DNA of 64,000 bases from Rhodospirillaceae bacterium (lineage in GTDB: Bacteria; Pseudomonadota; Alphaproteobacteria; CACIAM-22H2): contig JALHMR010000016.1 of NCBI GenBank assembly GCA_022843945.1, positions 49,168-113,167 of the forward strand, given 5' to 3'. The notes under the pieces are model-generated. The model was given only the letters and a program-made list of their open reading frames with translations. It had not been told where the DNA came from and did no database searches. Positions 19,925 through 28,093 of the stretch are shown here, one piece after another. The position numbers and the translations under genes are program-made. Position 1 is the stretch's first letter; each line of letters begins with the position of its first letter.

Positions 19925-22072
19925 ATGTTCGATATCACACGCAAGGAAGTCATGTGGGGCGGGCGCAAGCTCACCCTGGAAACCGGCCGCGTGGCGCGGC
20001 AGGCCCACGGCTCGGTGCTCGCCACCTACGGCGAGACGGTCGTGCTGTGCACGGTGGTCGGCGCCAAGTCGGCCAAGCCCGGCCAGGACTTCTTCCCCCT
20101 GACCGTGAATTACCAGGAGAAGACCTTCGCCGCGGGCAAGATCCCCGGCGGCTTCTTCAAGCGCGAAGGCCGGCCGACCGAGAAGGAGACCCTGGTCTCG
20201 CGTCTCATCGACCGCCCGATCCGCCCGCTCTTCGTCGAAGGCTTTAAGAACGAGGTCCAGGTCGTGGCGACCGTGCTGTCGCACGATCTCGAGAACGACC
20301 CCGACATCGTCGCCATGGTCGGCTGCTCGGCGGCCCTGACCATCTCCGGTCTGCCCTTCATGGGCCCCGTCGCCGCCGCGCGCGTCGGCTACATCAACGG
20401 CGAGTACAAGCTCAACCCGCTGACCAGCGAGACGGCGACGTCCGATCTCGACCTCGTCGTTGCCGGCACGGCCGAGGGCGTGCTGATGGTCGAATCCGAA
20501 GCCAAGGAGCTCAGCGAAGACGTGATGCTGGGCGCCGTGATGTTCGGCCATCGCGAGTTCCAGGCGGTGATCCAGGGGATCATCGAGTTCGCCGAACGCT
20601 GCGCTAAGGATCCGTGGCCGATGCCCGAGGCTTCGGCGCTGGGTGCCGACGTCAAGGCGAAGATTGCCGCCGCCCTGGGCGACGAGCTGCGCCAAGCCTA
20701 CTCGGAGACGGTGAAGCAGAACCGCTATGAGAAGATCGGCAAGGCCCGCGACAAGGCCAAGGCGATGTTTGCCGATAACCCTGAGGCGCTGGCCCATGTC
20801 GGCGAGGCTTTCGGCCTGGTCGAGTACGACCTGGTGCGTAACGCCATCCTCGACACCGGCAAGCGCATCGACGGCCGCGACACCAAGACGGTGCGCCCGA
20901 TCGTCAGCCAGGTGGGCGTGCTGCCGCGCACCCACGGCTCTGCGCTGTTCACCCGCGGCGAGACGCAGGCGCTCTGCGTCGCGACCCTCGGTACGGGCGA
21001 GGACGAGCAGATCATCGACGCGCTCGACGGCGAGTTCCGCGAGCACTTCATGCTGCACTACAACTTCCCTCCCTACTCGGTGGGCGAGGCGAAGCGCATG
21101 GGTTCGCCCGGCCGCCGCGAGATCGGCCACGGCAAGCTGGCGTGGCGTGCGATGCGGCCGCTGCTGCCGAGCAAGGAGAAGTTCCCCTACACGATCCGCG
21201 TGGTCTCGGAGATCACCGAGTCCAACGGCTCTTCCTCGATGGCCACGGTCTGCGGCTCCTCGCTGGCGCTGATGGACGCCGGCGTGCCGCTGGTTCGTCC
21301 GGTGGCGGGTATCGCCATGGGCCTGATCAAGGAAGACAAGGGTTTCGCGGTGCTCTCCGACATCCTCGGCGATGAGGATCACCTCGGCGACATGGACTTC
21401 AAGGTCGCCGGCACCGAGAAGGGCGTCACCTCGCTGCAGATGGACCTCAAGATCACCTCGATCAACGAGCCGATCATGAAGCAGGCGCTGGCCCAGGCGA
21501 AGGACGGGCGGCTGCATATCCTCGGCGAGATGGCCAAGGGCCTGACCGGGGCACGCGAGGAAGTCAGCAAGAACGCGCCGCGCATCACCGCCTTCCAGAT
21601 CCCGAAGGACAAGATCCGCGAAGTCATCGGCACGGGCGGCAAGGTCATCCGCGAGATCACCGAGGTCACCGGCGCCAAGATCGACATCGAGGATGACGGC
21701 ACGATCAAGGTGGCCGCCGTCGATGGCGACGCCGCCCAGAAGGCGATCGACTGGATCAAGGGCATCGTGGCCGAGCCCGAAGTCGGGGTGATCTACACCG
21801 GCAAGGTGGTGAAGATCATGGATTTCGGCGCTTTCGTGAACTTCATGGGCAGCAAGGACGGTCTCGTCCACATCTCGGAACTGGCGCCCAACCGGGTCAA
21901 CCAGACTTCGGATGTCGTGAAAGTGGGCGACGTGGTCAAGGTGAAGCTCCTGGGCTTCGACGACCGCGGCAAGGTTAAGCTGTCGATGAAGCGCGTCGAT
22001 CAGAAGACCGGGCAGGACATCTCAGACCAGTTCGAACGCAAGCCGCGCGAACAGGCGCCGGCGGCGAACTAA
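19925..22072 (+). CDS. pnp: polyribonucleotide nucleotidyltransferase (PNPase)
   Basis: PNPase is the phosphorolytic 3'-5' exoribonuclease of the degradosome. The 715-residue protein has two RNase PH cores ([19 protein letters not shown]; second core with [13 protein letters not shown] and [12 protein letters not shown]). A KH domain ([15 protein letters not shown]) and an S1 domain ([20 protein letters not shown]) follow. The ATG at 19925 is preceded by AAGGAAG; an in-frame GTG 18 bases upstream would remove the spacing. It is followed by a strong hairpin. Confidence 0.97.
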   Translation: MFDITRKEVMWGGRKLTLETGRVARQAHGSVLATYGETVVLCTVVGAKSAKPGQDFFPLTVNYQEKTFAAGKIPGGFFKREGRPTEKETLVSRLIDRPIRPLFVEGFKNEVQVVATVLSHDLENDPDIVAMVGCSAALTISGLPFMGPVAAARVGYINGEYKLNPLTSETATSDLDLVVAGTAEGVLMVESEAKELSEDVMLGAVMFGHREFQAVIQGIIEFAERCAKDPWPMPEASALGADVKAKIAAALGDELRQAYSETVKQNRYEKIGKARDKAKAMFADNPEALAHVGEAFGLVEYDLVRNAILDTGKRIDGRDTKTVRPIVSQVGVLPRTHGSALFTRGETQALCVATLGTGEDEQIIDALDGEFREHFMLHYNFPPYSVGEAKRMGSPGRREIGHGKLAWRAMRPLLPSKEKFPYTIRVVSEITESNGSSSMATVCGSSLALMDAGVPLVRPVAGIAMGLIKEDKGFAVLSDILGDEDHLGDMDFKVAGTEKGVTSLQMDLKITSINEPIMKQALAQAKDGRLHILGEMAKGLTGAREEVSKNAPRITAFQIPKDKIREVIGTGGKVIREITEVTGAKIDIEDDGTIKVAAVDGDAAQKAIDWIKGIVAEPEVGVIYTGKVVKIMDFGAFVNFMGSKDGLVHISELAPNRVNQTSDVVKVGDVVKVKLLGFDDRGKVKLSMKRVDQKTGQDISDQFERKPREQAPAAN

Positions 22073-22090
22073 AGACGACGACACGACTAG

Positions 22091-22121
22091 AGGCGGGGCC
22101 TTGGCCCCGCCTTAATCTTTT
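22091..22121 (+). terminator. terminator hairpin of pnp, directly before ugpQ
   Basis: A ten-base stem AGGCGGGGCC / GGCCCCGCCT is followed by a T-rich tail that runs into the ATG of the next gene. It is a canonical terminator by shape, although only nine bases separate it from the start codon. Confidence 0.85.
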
Positions 22122-22886
22122 ATGACGAGCCCGCTCAACATCCCCCGCATCATCGGTCATCGCGGCGCCAAGGCAACGGCGCCCGAGAACACCCTGGCTG
22201 GCATCCGGCAGGCGAAGACCGAGGGCGCGAGCTGGGTGGAGTTCGATGTCAAATTGACCTCGGACGGCCACGCCGTCCTGATGCATGACGAGACGGTCGA
22301 GCGGACGACCGATGGGCGCGGCTTCGTGCGCCAGATGACCCTGGCTGAGCTGCGCAAGCTCGACGCGGGCGTGCGCTTCGGCCCGACCTGGCGCGGCGAA
22401 AAGGTGCCGACATTGATCGAGGCTTTGGCCCTGATGGCCGAACTCGACATGGGCTTCAATCTCGAGATCAAGCCGTGCCCCGGGCGCGAAGCCGAAACGG
22501 CGCGCGTGGCGCTGGCCGACGTGGCCGCCCACTGGTCCGCCGAGCGCCCGGTCCCGGTCATTTCCAGCTTCAAGCCGGCGGCCTTGGCGGCCGCCCGCGA
22601 AGCGGCCCCCCATCTGCCGCGCGGCTACCTGGCGGAGACGCTGCCGCCCGATTGGGCGGTTCGCATGGCGCAGTTCGACTGCCTCACGGTGCACCCGTGC
22701 TGGCGGGCCCTGACCCGGGCCCAGATCGCCGCGGCCAAGGCGGGTGGGCACCCGGTGCTGGTGTGGACCGTAAACGAGCCGGCGCGTGCCAGGGAACTGG
22801 TAGCCTGGGGCGTCGACAGCCTGATTACCGATTGCCCGGCATTGATTGCGGCAGCTTTGCGGCAATCCCGCGCGGCTTCGGCCTGA
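22122..22886 (+). CDS. ugpQ: glycerophosphodiester phosphodiesterase
   Basis: This is a 254-residue cytoplasmic GDPD-family enzyme that hydrolyses deacylated phospholipids to glycerol-3-phosphate and an alcohol. Catalytic features are present: IGHRGAKATAPENT (His13, Arg14, Glu22), VEFDVKLTSDGHAVLMHDETVER-type metal site segments, LEIKPCPG, and a C-terminal VWTVNEP strand. No signal peptide is seen. The ATG at 22122 abuts the pnp terminator and has no Shine-Dalgarno sequence, yet a later start would remove the catalytic His, so translation here is unusual. Confidence 0.93.
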   Translation: MTSPLNIPRIIGHRGAKATAPENTLAGIRQAKTEGASWVEFDVKLTSDGHAVLMHDETVERTTDGRGFVRQMTLAELRKLDAGVRFGPTWRGEKVPTLIEALALMAELDMGFNLEIKPCPGREAETARVALADVAAHWSAERPVPVISSFKPAALAAAREAAPHLPRGYLAETLPPDWAVRMAQFDCLTVHPCWRALTRAQIAAAKAGGHPVLVWTVNEPARARELVAWGVDSLITDCPALIAAALRQSRAASA

Positions 22887-22947
22887 CGACCGGGGTTGAA
22901 TTGCGGTTTTCGATACCCGCCGCTTTGGCTATTATGATGCCAATCAT

Positions 22948-22991
22948 GACCGCCTTAGGCGGTCGGTCCGGTCGGCGTGCGGGGGCACGCC
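22948..22991 (+). promoter_or_regulatory. two tandem hairpins in the leader of the nitronate monooxygenase-like gene
   Basis: GACCGCC-TTA-GGCGGTC (22948-22964) and GGCGTGC / GCACGCC (22974-22991, loop GGGG) follow one another. They may terminate ugpQ (no U-tract) or shape the 5' leader of the next gene. No known riboswitch class was recognised. Confidence 0.35.
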
Positions 22992-23022
22992 ACCCACACC
23001 TGAAAACAATCGGAACGGTTAC

Positions 23023-24420
23023 GTGAAGGCTCTCAACTCTATTGTCATGTCGGGCCGCGAGGTGCTGCCTCTCGTCGAGGGCGGCAAAGGCATCTCGGTG
23101 TCCAACGGCGAGAGCTCGGGTGCGTGGGCAGCGGCTGGTGGCGTGGGTACGTTTTCGGGCGTCAACGCCGATGCGCGCGATACGTTCGGCAATGTCATGC
23201 CGCAGGTCTATGCCGGCCGGACGCGCCGTGAGCGGCACGAGGAGCTGATCGCCTTCTCGATTACCGGCGCCATCTCGCAAGCCCGCGTGGCCTATGAGAC
23301 CGCCGGCGGCTACGGCCGGGTCCACATGAACATCCTGTGGGAGATGGGCGCCGCGGAGCGCATCCTCAATTCGGTGCTCGAGGGCGCCAAGGGCCTGATC
23401 CACGGCGTCACTTGCGGCGCCGGCATGCCTTATCGCATTGCCGAGATCTCGGCGCGTTACGGCGTCTATTACTATCCCATCATCTCTTCGGCCCGTGCCT
23501 TCCGCGCTTTGTGGAAGCGCGCCTATCATCGCTTCCAGGAATGGCTCGGCGCCGTGGTCTACGAGGATCCCTGGCTGGCCGGTGGCCACAACGGCCTGTC
23601 GAACGCCGAAGACCCCCTGAAGCCGGAATCCCCGCTGCCGCGCATCCTCGAGCTGCGCCGCCAGATGAACGAGTTCGGCCTGCACAACACGCCGATCGTC
23701 ATGGCGGGTGGTGTGTGGTTCCTGCGCGAATGGCAGGACTTCCTCGACAATCCCGAGGTCGGGCCGATCGCCTTCCAGTTTGGTACGCGCCCGCTGCTGA
23801 CCCAGGAAAGCCCGATCTCGGCGGCCTGGAAAAAGCGCCTGCTGACCCTGAAGCCGGGCGACGTGCTGCTCCACCGCTTCTCGCCCACCGGCTTCTATTC
23901 GTCGGCGGTGCGCAACGACTTTCTGCGCGAGCTCGAAGAGCGCTCGCAGCACCAGGTGGCCTTCACCACCGCGCCCGTCGGCGAGCACACCGAGCCCTTC
24001 GGCGTCGGCGCCCGCGGCCGCCTCGTCTACCTGACGGCCCCCGACAAGACGCACGCCGAAGCCTGGGTCGCGCAAGGCTTCACCGATGCGCTGCGCACGC
24101 CGGAATCCACGCTGATCTTCGTGACGCCCGAGCGGGCCGAGCTCATTCACCGCGATCAGGTCGAGTGCATGGGCTGTCTCTCGGCCTGCGGCTTCTCCAA
24201 CTGGGCGCAGAACGAGGAAGGATCGACCGGCAAGAAGGCCGATCCGCGCTCCTTCTGCATCCAGAAGACGCTGCAGGACATCAGCCACGGCGGCGATGTC
24301 GAAACCCAGCTCATGTTTGCCGGGCACAACGCCTACCGCTTCGCGGAGGACCCGTTCTATTCGAATGGTTTCGTGCCCAACGTCCGCGAACTCGTGGCCC
24401 GCATCCAGACCGGCGATTGA
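23023..24420 (+). CDS. nitronate monooxygenase-like flavoprotein with C-terminal cysteine motif
   Basis: This 465-residue protein is of the NMO/2-nitropropane dioxygenase-like TIM-barrel family, FMN-dependent oxidoreductases that oxidise alkyl nitronates or reduce quinones and enoyl groups. Visible blocks are GGVGTFSGVNAD, GLIHGVTCGAGMP, IVMAGGVWFLREW and the FMN-phosphate region IAFQFGTRPLL. It is longer than typical NMOs and carries C382-x2-C385-x3-C389 plus C412 near the C terminus, a pattern compatible with an iron-sulfur or zinc site. The GTG at 23023 lacks a strong ribosome-binding site. The substrate cannot be told from sequence. Confidence 0.8.
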   Translation: MKALNSIVMSGREVLPLVEGGKGISVSNGESSGAWAAAGGVGTFSGVNADARDTFGNVMPQVYAGRTRRERHEELIAFSITGAISQARVAYETAGGYGRVHMNILWEMGAAERILNSVLEGAKGLIHGVTCGAGMPYRIAEISARYGVYYYPIISSARAFRALWKRAYHRFQEWLGAVVYEDPWLAGGHNGLSNAEDPLKPESPLPRILELRRQMNEFGLHNTPIVMAGGVWFLREWQDFLDNPEVGPIAFQFGTRPLLTQESPISAAWKKRLLTLKPGDVLLHRFSPTGFYSSAVRNDFLRELEERSQHQVAFTTAPVGEHTEPFGVGARGRLVYLTAPDKTHAEAWVAQGFTDALRTPESTLIFVTPERAELIHRDQVECMGCLSACGFSNWAQNEEGSTGKKADPRSFCIQKTLQDISHGGDVETQLMFAGHNAYRFAEDPFYSNGFVPNVRELVARIQTGD

Positions 24421-24495
24421 GAGCTATTCCAGGAAGCAGTTCAGGGGCCTGATTGCGGCCTTTAATTCGTCCCATTTCAGGCCTATATTACCGGC

Positions 24496-24912
24496 ATGAC
24501 GGTACGGCCCTATACCAAGGCTCTGGATCGCCTCAAATCGGTCGGGCTCCGGCCCACGCGGCAGCGCTTGGGCTTGGGCAAGCTGCTCTTCGAGGGCGGC
24601 GACCGCCACGTCACGGCCGAAGAGCTGCACGGTCAGGCGGTCGAAGCCGGGCTGCGGGTCTCGCTGGCCACGGTTTACAACACGCTCAATCAATTCTCCG
24701 CGGCCGGGCTCTTACGCGAAGTCGTGGTCGAAGCCGGCCGGTCGTATTTCGACACCAACACCAGCGACCATCATCACTTCTTCTTCGAGAACTCGGGCCA
24801 GCTCCAGGACATTCCTGGCGACCAGATCCGCGTCGGCGATCTGCCGGCCGCTCCCGACGGCAGTTCGGTCGCGCGTGTCGATGTCATCGTGCGGCTGCAA
24901 ACCTCGAGCTAA
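24496..24912 (+). CDS. irr: Fur-family iron response regulator Irr
   Basis: Irr is the heme-status-sensing regulator that replaces Fur as master iron regulator in many alphaproteobacteria. The 138-residue protein has the N-terminal DNA-binding domain (SVGLRPTRQRLGLGKLLFE, SLATVYNTLNQFSAAGLL) and the diagnostic YFDTNTSDHHHFFFE with the three histidines implicated in heme binding, followed by a DIPGDQI block. The N-terminal heme regulatory Cys-Pro motif known from Bradyrhizobium is absent. A -10-like TATATT lies only six bases before the ATG. An Irr-type palindrome lies immediately downstream. Confidence 0.93.
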   Translation: MTVRPYTKALDRLKSVGLRPTRQRLGLGKLLFEGGDRHVTAEELHGQAVEAGLRVSLATVYNTLNQFSAAGLLREVVVEAGRSYFDTNTSDHHHFFFENSGQLQDIPGDQIRVGDLPAAPDGSSVARVDVIVRLQTSS

Positions 24913-24940
24913 TTCCCCTTATTTTCTGACGGCTATCTAG

Positions 24941-24993
24941 ATAGTCTAGAATTATTCTAGACTATTGACTCGTCTCCTACGCCTCGCCATAGT
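24941..24993 (+). promoter_or_regulatory. iron control element (Irr box) overlapping the rubrerythrin promoter
   Basis: A perfect inverted repeat with 11-base arms, ATAGTCTAGAA (24941-24951) and TTCTAGACTAT (24955-24965), is separated by TTA. Its core agrees with the Irr-box pattern TTTAGAAnnnTTCTAAA at all but one position per arm. A promoter with -35 TTGACT (24965-24970), a 17-base spacer and -10 CATAGT (24988-24993) abuts it, so Irr binding should affect rubrerythrin transcription. The identification is by motif similarity and by adjacency to irr. Confidence 0.75.
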
Positions 24994-25089
24994 CGGGCGA
25001 GTCGGCGGCTTGTCCCTAGCGCGGGGACCGTTGCCGGCAGGACCCGCGTGTCGGGTCCCGCGCGCACGCAAATTCAAGGGAGACGACTA

Positions 25090-25512
25090 ATGGCGAAACT
25101 CAAAGGCACCAAGACCGAAGAGAATCTGAAGGCCGCATTCGCGGGCGAGAGCCAGGCGAACCGCCGCTACCTGTATTTCGCCCAGAAGGCGGACGTGGAG
25201 GGCTTCAATGACGTCGCGGCCGTGTTCCGCTCGACGGCGGAAGGCGAGACCGGCCACGCCCACGGCCATCTCGAGTATCTCGAGGAAGTCGGCGACCCGG
25301 CGACCGGCGAGCCGATCGGCAACACCGCGCTGAACCTCAAGGCCTCGATCGCCGGCGAGACGCACGAGTACACCGACATGTACCCGGGCATGGCGCGCAC
25401 GGCACGCCAGGAAGGCTTCGAGGAAATCGCCGAGTGGTTCGAGACGCTGGCGAAGGCCGAGAAGTCGCACGCCGGCAAGTTCACCAAGACGCTCAGCGAA
25501 CTGCCGAAGTAA
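25090..25512 (+). CDS. rubrerythrin family diiron protein
   Basis: This is a 140-residue four-helix diiron protein, likely a peroxide reductase that scavenges H2O2. Diiron ligands can be placed at Glu20 (FAGESQANRRY), Glu53 and His56 (EGETGH), Glu90/Glu93 (AGETHEY), and Glu124-x2-His127 (EKSH). The C-terminal rubredoxin domain of classical rubrerythrin is missing, so electrons must come from another protein; the neighbouring iron-sulfur protein is a candidate. The ATG at 25090 has GGGAGACG upstream. The promoter overlaps an Irr box. Confidence 0.9.
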   Translation: MAKLKGTKTEENLKAAFAGESQANRRYLYFAQKADVEGFNDVAAVFRSTAEGETGHAHGHLEYLEEVGDPATGEPIGNTALNLKASIAGETHEYTDMYPGMARTARQEGFEEIAEWFETLAKAEKSHAGKFTKTLSELPK

Positions 25513-25634
25513 CACCGGCGCGAACAGCACCGCCTGGCGCGCGGAGAGGAAGCAGAAGGCGGGGGGCACCCCTCCGTTTTCTCCTGGTTCCCTCCGCGTG
25601 CTCAGCGGTCGCCGGCAATCTGGAATTTTCCACG

Positions 25635-26978
25635 ATGCGCGAAGGCAGCCTCGAGGCGCCCACCCGGCACCCGATCGATTGGCACAATCCCGATTTCTGG
25701 GACGAGCAGAAGCTCGACGCGGAGCTGCGCCGCGTCTTCGACATCTGCCACGGCTGCCGGCGCTGCTTCAATCTTTGCGATTCGTTCCCGCGGCTCTTCG
25801 ACCTTGTCGATGCCACGCCCAATGGGCTGGTCGAGGAAGTCGAGAGCGCCGCGTTCAAGCCGGTCGTGGACGCCTGCACGCTCTGCGACATGTGCTTCAT
25901 GACCAAGTGCCCCTACGTCCCGCCGCACGAGTTCAATCTCGATTTTCCGCATCTGATGCTGCGGGCGCGGGCCGTCGACGCCAAGAACGGCAAGGTGCCG
26001 TGGACTGAGCGGCAGATCACCGAGACCGATCGCAACGGCAAGCTCGCCGGCATGGTCTCGGCCGTCGCCAACTGGGCGAACGACGCGAAGAACGGCCTCA
26101 CTCGGCCGGCGCTCGAAGCCGTGGCCGGTGTTCACCGCGAGGCCAGGCTGCCGAAATTCCACGGCAAGACCTTTGCCGTGCGTGCCCGCCAGAATCCACC
26201 CGCGGTCAACGCCAGCGGACCGGCCAAGGGCCGCAAGGCCGCGCTCTATGCGACCTGCTTCGTGAACTACAACAATCCCGCCATCGGCGAGGCGGCCCAG
26301 GCGATCCTCGCCCATAACGGCGTGGAAACCAAAGTCGCCTACCCGCGTTGCTGCGGCATGCCCCAGCTCGAACATGGCGAGATTGCCCGGGTCGCAGAGA
26401 CGGCCAAGGCCGTGGCGGCCGAGTTCTCGCCGCTCATCGACGAGGGCTATGACGTCGTCGCCCTCATCCCGTCCTGTGCCCTGATGCTGAAATTCGAATG
26501 GCCGCTGATCGTTCCCGACGATCCACTGGTCAAGAAGCTGGCCCGCGCGACCTTCGATATCAGCGAATACGTGGTCGACATCGCCAAGCGCCACGGCCTA
26601 GCGCCTGGCCTCAAGCCGCTCGACGGCGGGGTCACGATGCATCTGGCCTGCCACGCACGGGCCCAGAACATGGGCCCCAAGGCGGCCGAGATGCTGCGTC
26701 TCATACCGCAGGCCGACGTGGCCGTTATCGAGCGCTGCTCGGGTCATGGCGGGTCGTGGGGCATCATGAAGCAGAACTTCCCCACCGCGCTCAAGGTGGG
26801 CAAGCCGGTGGTGCGCACGACGGCCAAGAACGCCAAAGCGTATGTCGCTTCCGAATGCCCGCTGGCCGGCGAGCATATCGTTCAGGGTCTGGAGCGCCTG
26901 GATGACCCGGACAAGCCGAAGGTCGACCACGCCGTTCACCCGATCGAACTGTTCGCCCGGGCCTACGGGCTTGGGTGA
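25635..26978 (+). CDS. GlpC-like iron-sulfur protein (heterodisulfide reductase-related)
   Basis: This is a 447-residue cytoplasmic or membrane-peripheral electron carrier. Two ferredoxin-like clusters are indicated by C38-x2-C41-x2-C44-x3-C48 and C81-x2-C84-x2-C87-x4-C92. Two C-terminal CCG-type domains follow: YPRCCGMPQLE and CHARAQNMG plus ERCSGHGGSWG. In the second, the CCG core has become CSG. GlpC, the anchor of anaerobic glycerol-3-phosphate dehydrogenase, and HdrD-type proteins share this layout. Its place between rubrerythrin and DUF3501 suggests it delivers electrons to the diiron protein (inference). The ATG at 25635 is the first after the intergenic repeat-like segment. Confidence 0.87.
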   Translation: MREGSLEAPTRHPIDWHNPDFWDEQKLDAELRRVFDICHGCRRCFNLCDSFPRLFDLVDATPNGLVEEVESAAFKPVVDACTLCDMCFMTKCPYVPPHEFNLDFPHLMLRARAVDAKNGKVPWTERQITETDRNGKLAGMVSAVANWANDAKNGLTRPALEAVAGVHREARLPKFHGKTFAVRARQNPPAVNASGPAKGRKAALYATCFVNYNNPAIGEAAQAILAHNGVETKVAYPRCCGMPQLEHGEIARVAETAKAVAAEFSPLIDEGYDVVALIPSCALMLKFEWPLIVPDDPLVKKLARATFDISEYVVDIAKRHGLAPGLKPLDGGVTMHLACHARAQNMGPKAAEMLRLIPQADVAVIERCSGHGGSWGIMKQNFPTALKVGKPVVRTTAKNAKAYVASECPLAGEHIVQGLERLDDPDKPKVDHAVHPIELFARAYGLG

Positions 26979-26986
26979 CGGCTGCC

Positions 26987-27577
26987 ATGCCCAACAAGCA
27001 CGCCATCACCCGAAGCGACATCCTGGAGCCGGCCGCCTACAGCGCCGAGCGCAAGGCGCTGCGCGAGAAGGTGATCGCCGTGAAGCGCCGCCGGCGCATG
27101 GAGGTCGGGCCGTTTGCGACCTTCTATTTCGAGAATTTCGAAACCATGTGGCATCAGGTCCACGAGATGCTGCACATCGAGAAGGGCGGCGAGGCCCAGA
27201 TCGCGGACGAGCTGCGGGCCTACAATCCCCTGATCCCGCAGGGCCGCGAGTGGGTGGCGACGGTGATGCTGGAGATCGAGGATCCCGTGCGCCGGGCGAA
27301 AACCCTGGCGAAGCTCGGCGGCATCGAGAACCACATGTTCGTGACCGCCGCCGGGGAAACCATCCGCGGCTGCCCGGAAAGCGACGTCGAGCGCACCAAG
27401 GCCGATGGCAAGACGTCGTCGGTGCATTTCGTGCGCTTCGCCTTCACCGATGGCCAGGTGGCCGCGGCGCGGCGTGAGGGCGCCCAGATCGTGGTCGGCT
27501 TCGACCACCCGGAATATTCGCACATGGCCGTCATGCCGGAGCCCGTCCGGCAGTCGCTGATCGACGATTTCGACTGA
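26987..27577 (+). CDS. DUF3501 family protein
   Basis: This is a 196-residue soluble protein of unknown function matching DUF3501: N-terminal ITRSDILEPAAYSAERKALR, then VGPFATFYFENFETMWHQVHEM, RMEVG, LIPQGREWVATVM, and a C-terminal SRVGFDHPEYSH-like block (IVVGFDHPEYSHMA). DUF3501 genes are commonly found beside rubrerythrin and GlpC-like genes in other bacteria. I infer a function tied to that pair. An upstream GTG at 26975 overlaps the previous stop, but the ATG at 26987 is preferred. It converges on the LRAT gene with no gap. Confidence 0.82.
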   Translation: MPNKHAITRSDILEPAAYSAERKALREKVIAVKRRRRMEVGPFATFYFENFETMWHQVHEMLHIEKGGEAQIADELRAYNPLIPQGREWVATVMLEIEDPVRRAKTLAKLGGIENHMFVTAAGETIRGCPESDVERTKADGKTSSVHFVRFAFTDGQVAAARREGAQIVVGFDHPEYSHMAVMPEPVRQSLIDDFD

Positions 27578-28093
27578 TCAGGCAGCCCGCGTGAAAGCGG
27601 GCAGATGCCGGGAGACGGTTTTCGAAACGGCTCCCAGGGCGCGGCGCAGCTTGCTGCCGTGCCGCTCATCGAGCACCAGGTAAGCGGCGAGCCCGGCGGT
27701 GACGGCGAGGGCCGGGTGCAGCATCAGGGCCTGTCGGGCAATCATGCCGATGCCGATGGCGCCAAGCCCGGCGGCGACCTGCGGGCTGTTCGCCTTGCCG
27801 GCGCGGCACCAGCGCACGAAATGCTCGCAGTTGTCGAACAGCAGGTCGTAACGGTCTTCGCCCAGGCGCGACACCGCCCGCGCGAGGACGGTCTTGGCCG
27901 GGAAATCGCCGGCTTTGGGCTTGCAGACGCGGATTTTCGCGCCGCGGGCGAACGTGGCCAGCGATTCGAGGCGAACGGGCCCGAAATCCTTGTGCACGAC
28001 CCAGCCGTCACCGGCATACACGCCGTGATGGGTGTAGAGGCTGCGCGAAACGACGAGGTGGTCGCCCGGCTGGAACCGCGGCTCAGCGGACAT
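27578..28093 (-). CDS. LRAT-domain (NlpC/P60-like) cysteine acyltransferase/hydrolase
   Basis: This 171-residue protein has the lecithin retinol acyltransferase fold. The catalytic His is in THHGVYAGDGWVVH (His22/His23, third residue likely His34), and the catalytic Cys is Cys89 in FDNCEHFVRWCR, the hallmark NCEHF. The C-terminal third (about 106-142) is hydrophobic and could insert in a membrane, as in vertebrate HRASLS/LRAT enzymes, which act on phospholipid acyl chains. Bacterial members are mostly uncharacterised. The ATG lies 11 bases inside the end of the upstream gene, implying translational coupling with the membrane protein. Confidence 0.82.
   Translation of the reverse strand: MSAEPRFQPGDHLVVSRSLYTHHGVYAGDGWVVHKDFGPVRLESLATFARGAKIRVCKPKAGDFPAKTVLARAVSRLGEDRYDLLFDNCEHFVRWCRAGKANSPQVAAGLGAIGIGMIARQALMLHPALAVTAGLAAYLVLDERHGSKLRRALGAVSKTVSRHLPAFTRAA

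Noticed and set aside
19757..21871. Reverse frame of about 700 codons opposite pnp
   Set aside because: It is antisense to a certain PNPase gene and lacks motifs or a ribosome-binding site.
27587..27604. Hairpin GCCCGC/GCGGGC as a terminator between DUF3501 and the LRAT gene
   Set aside because: It lies within the end of the LRAT coding sequence, is short and has no T-run.
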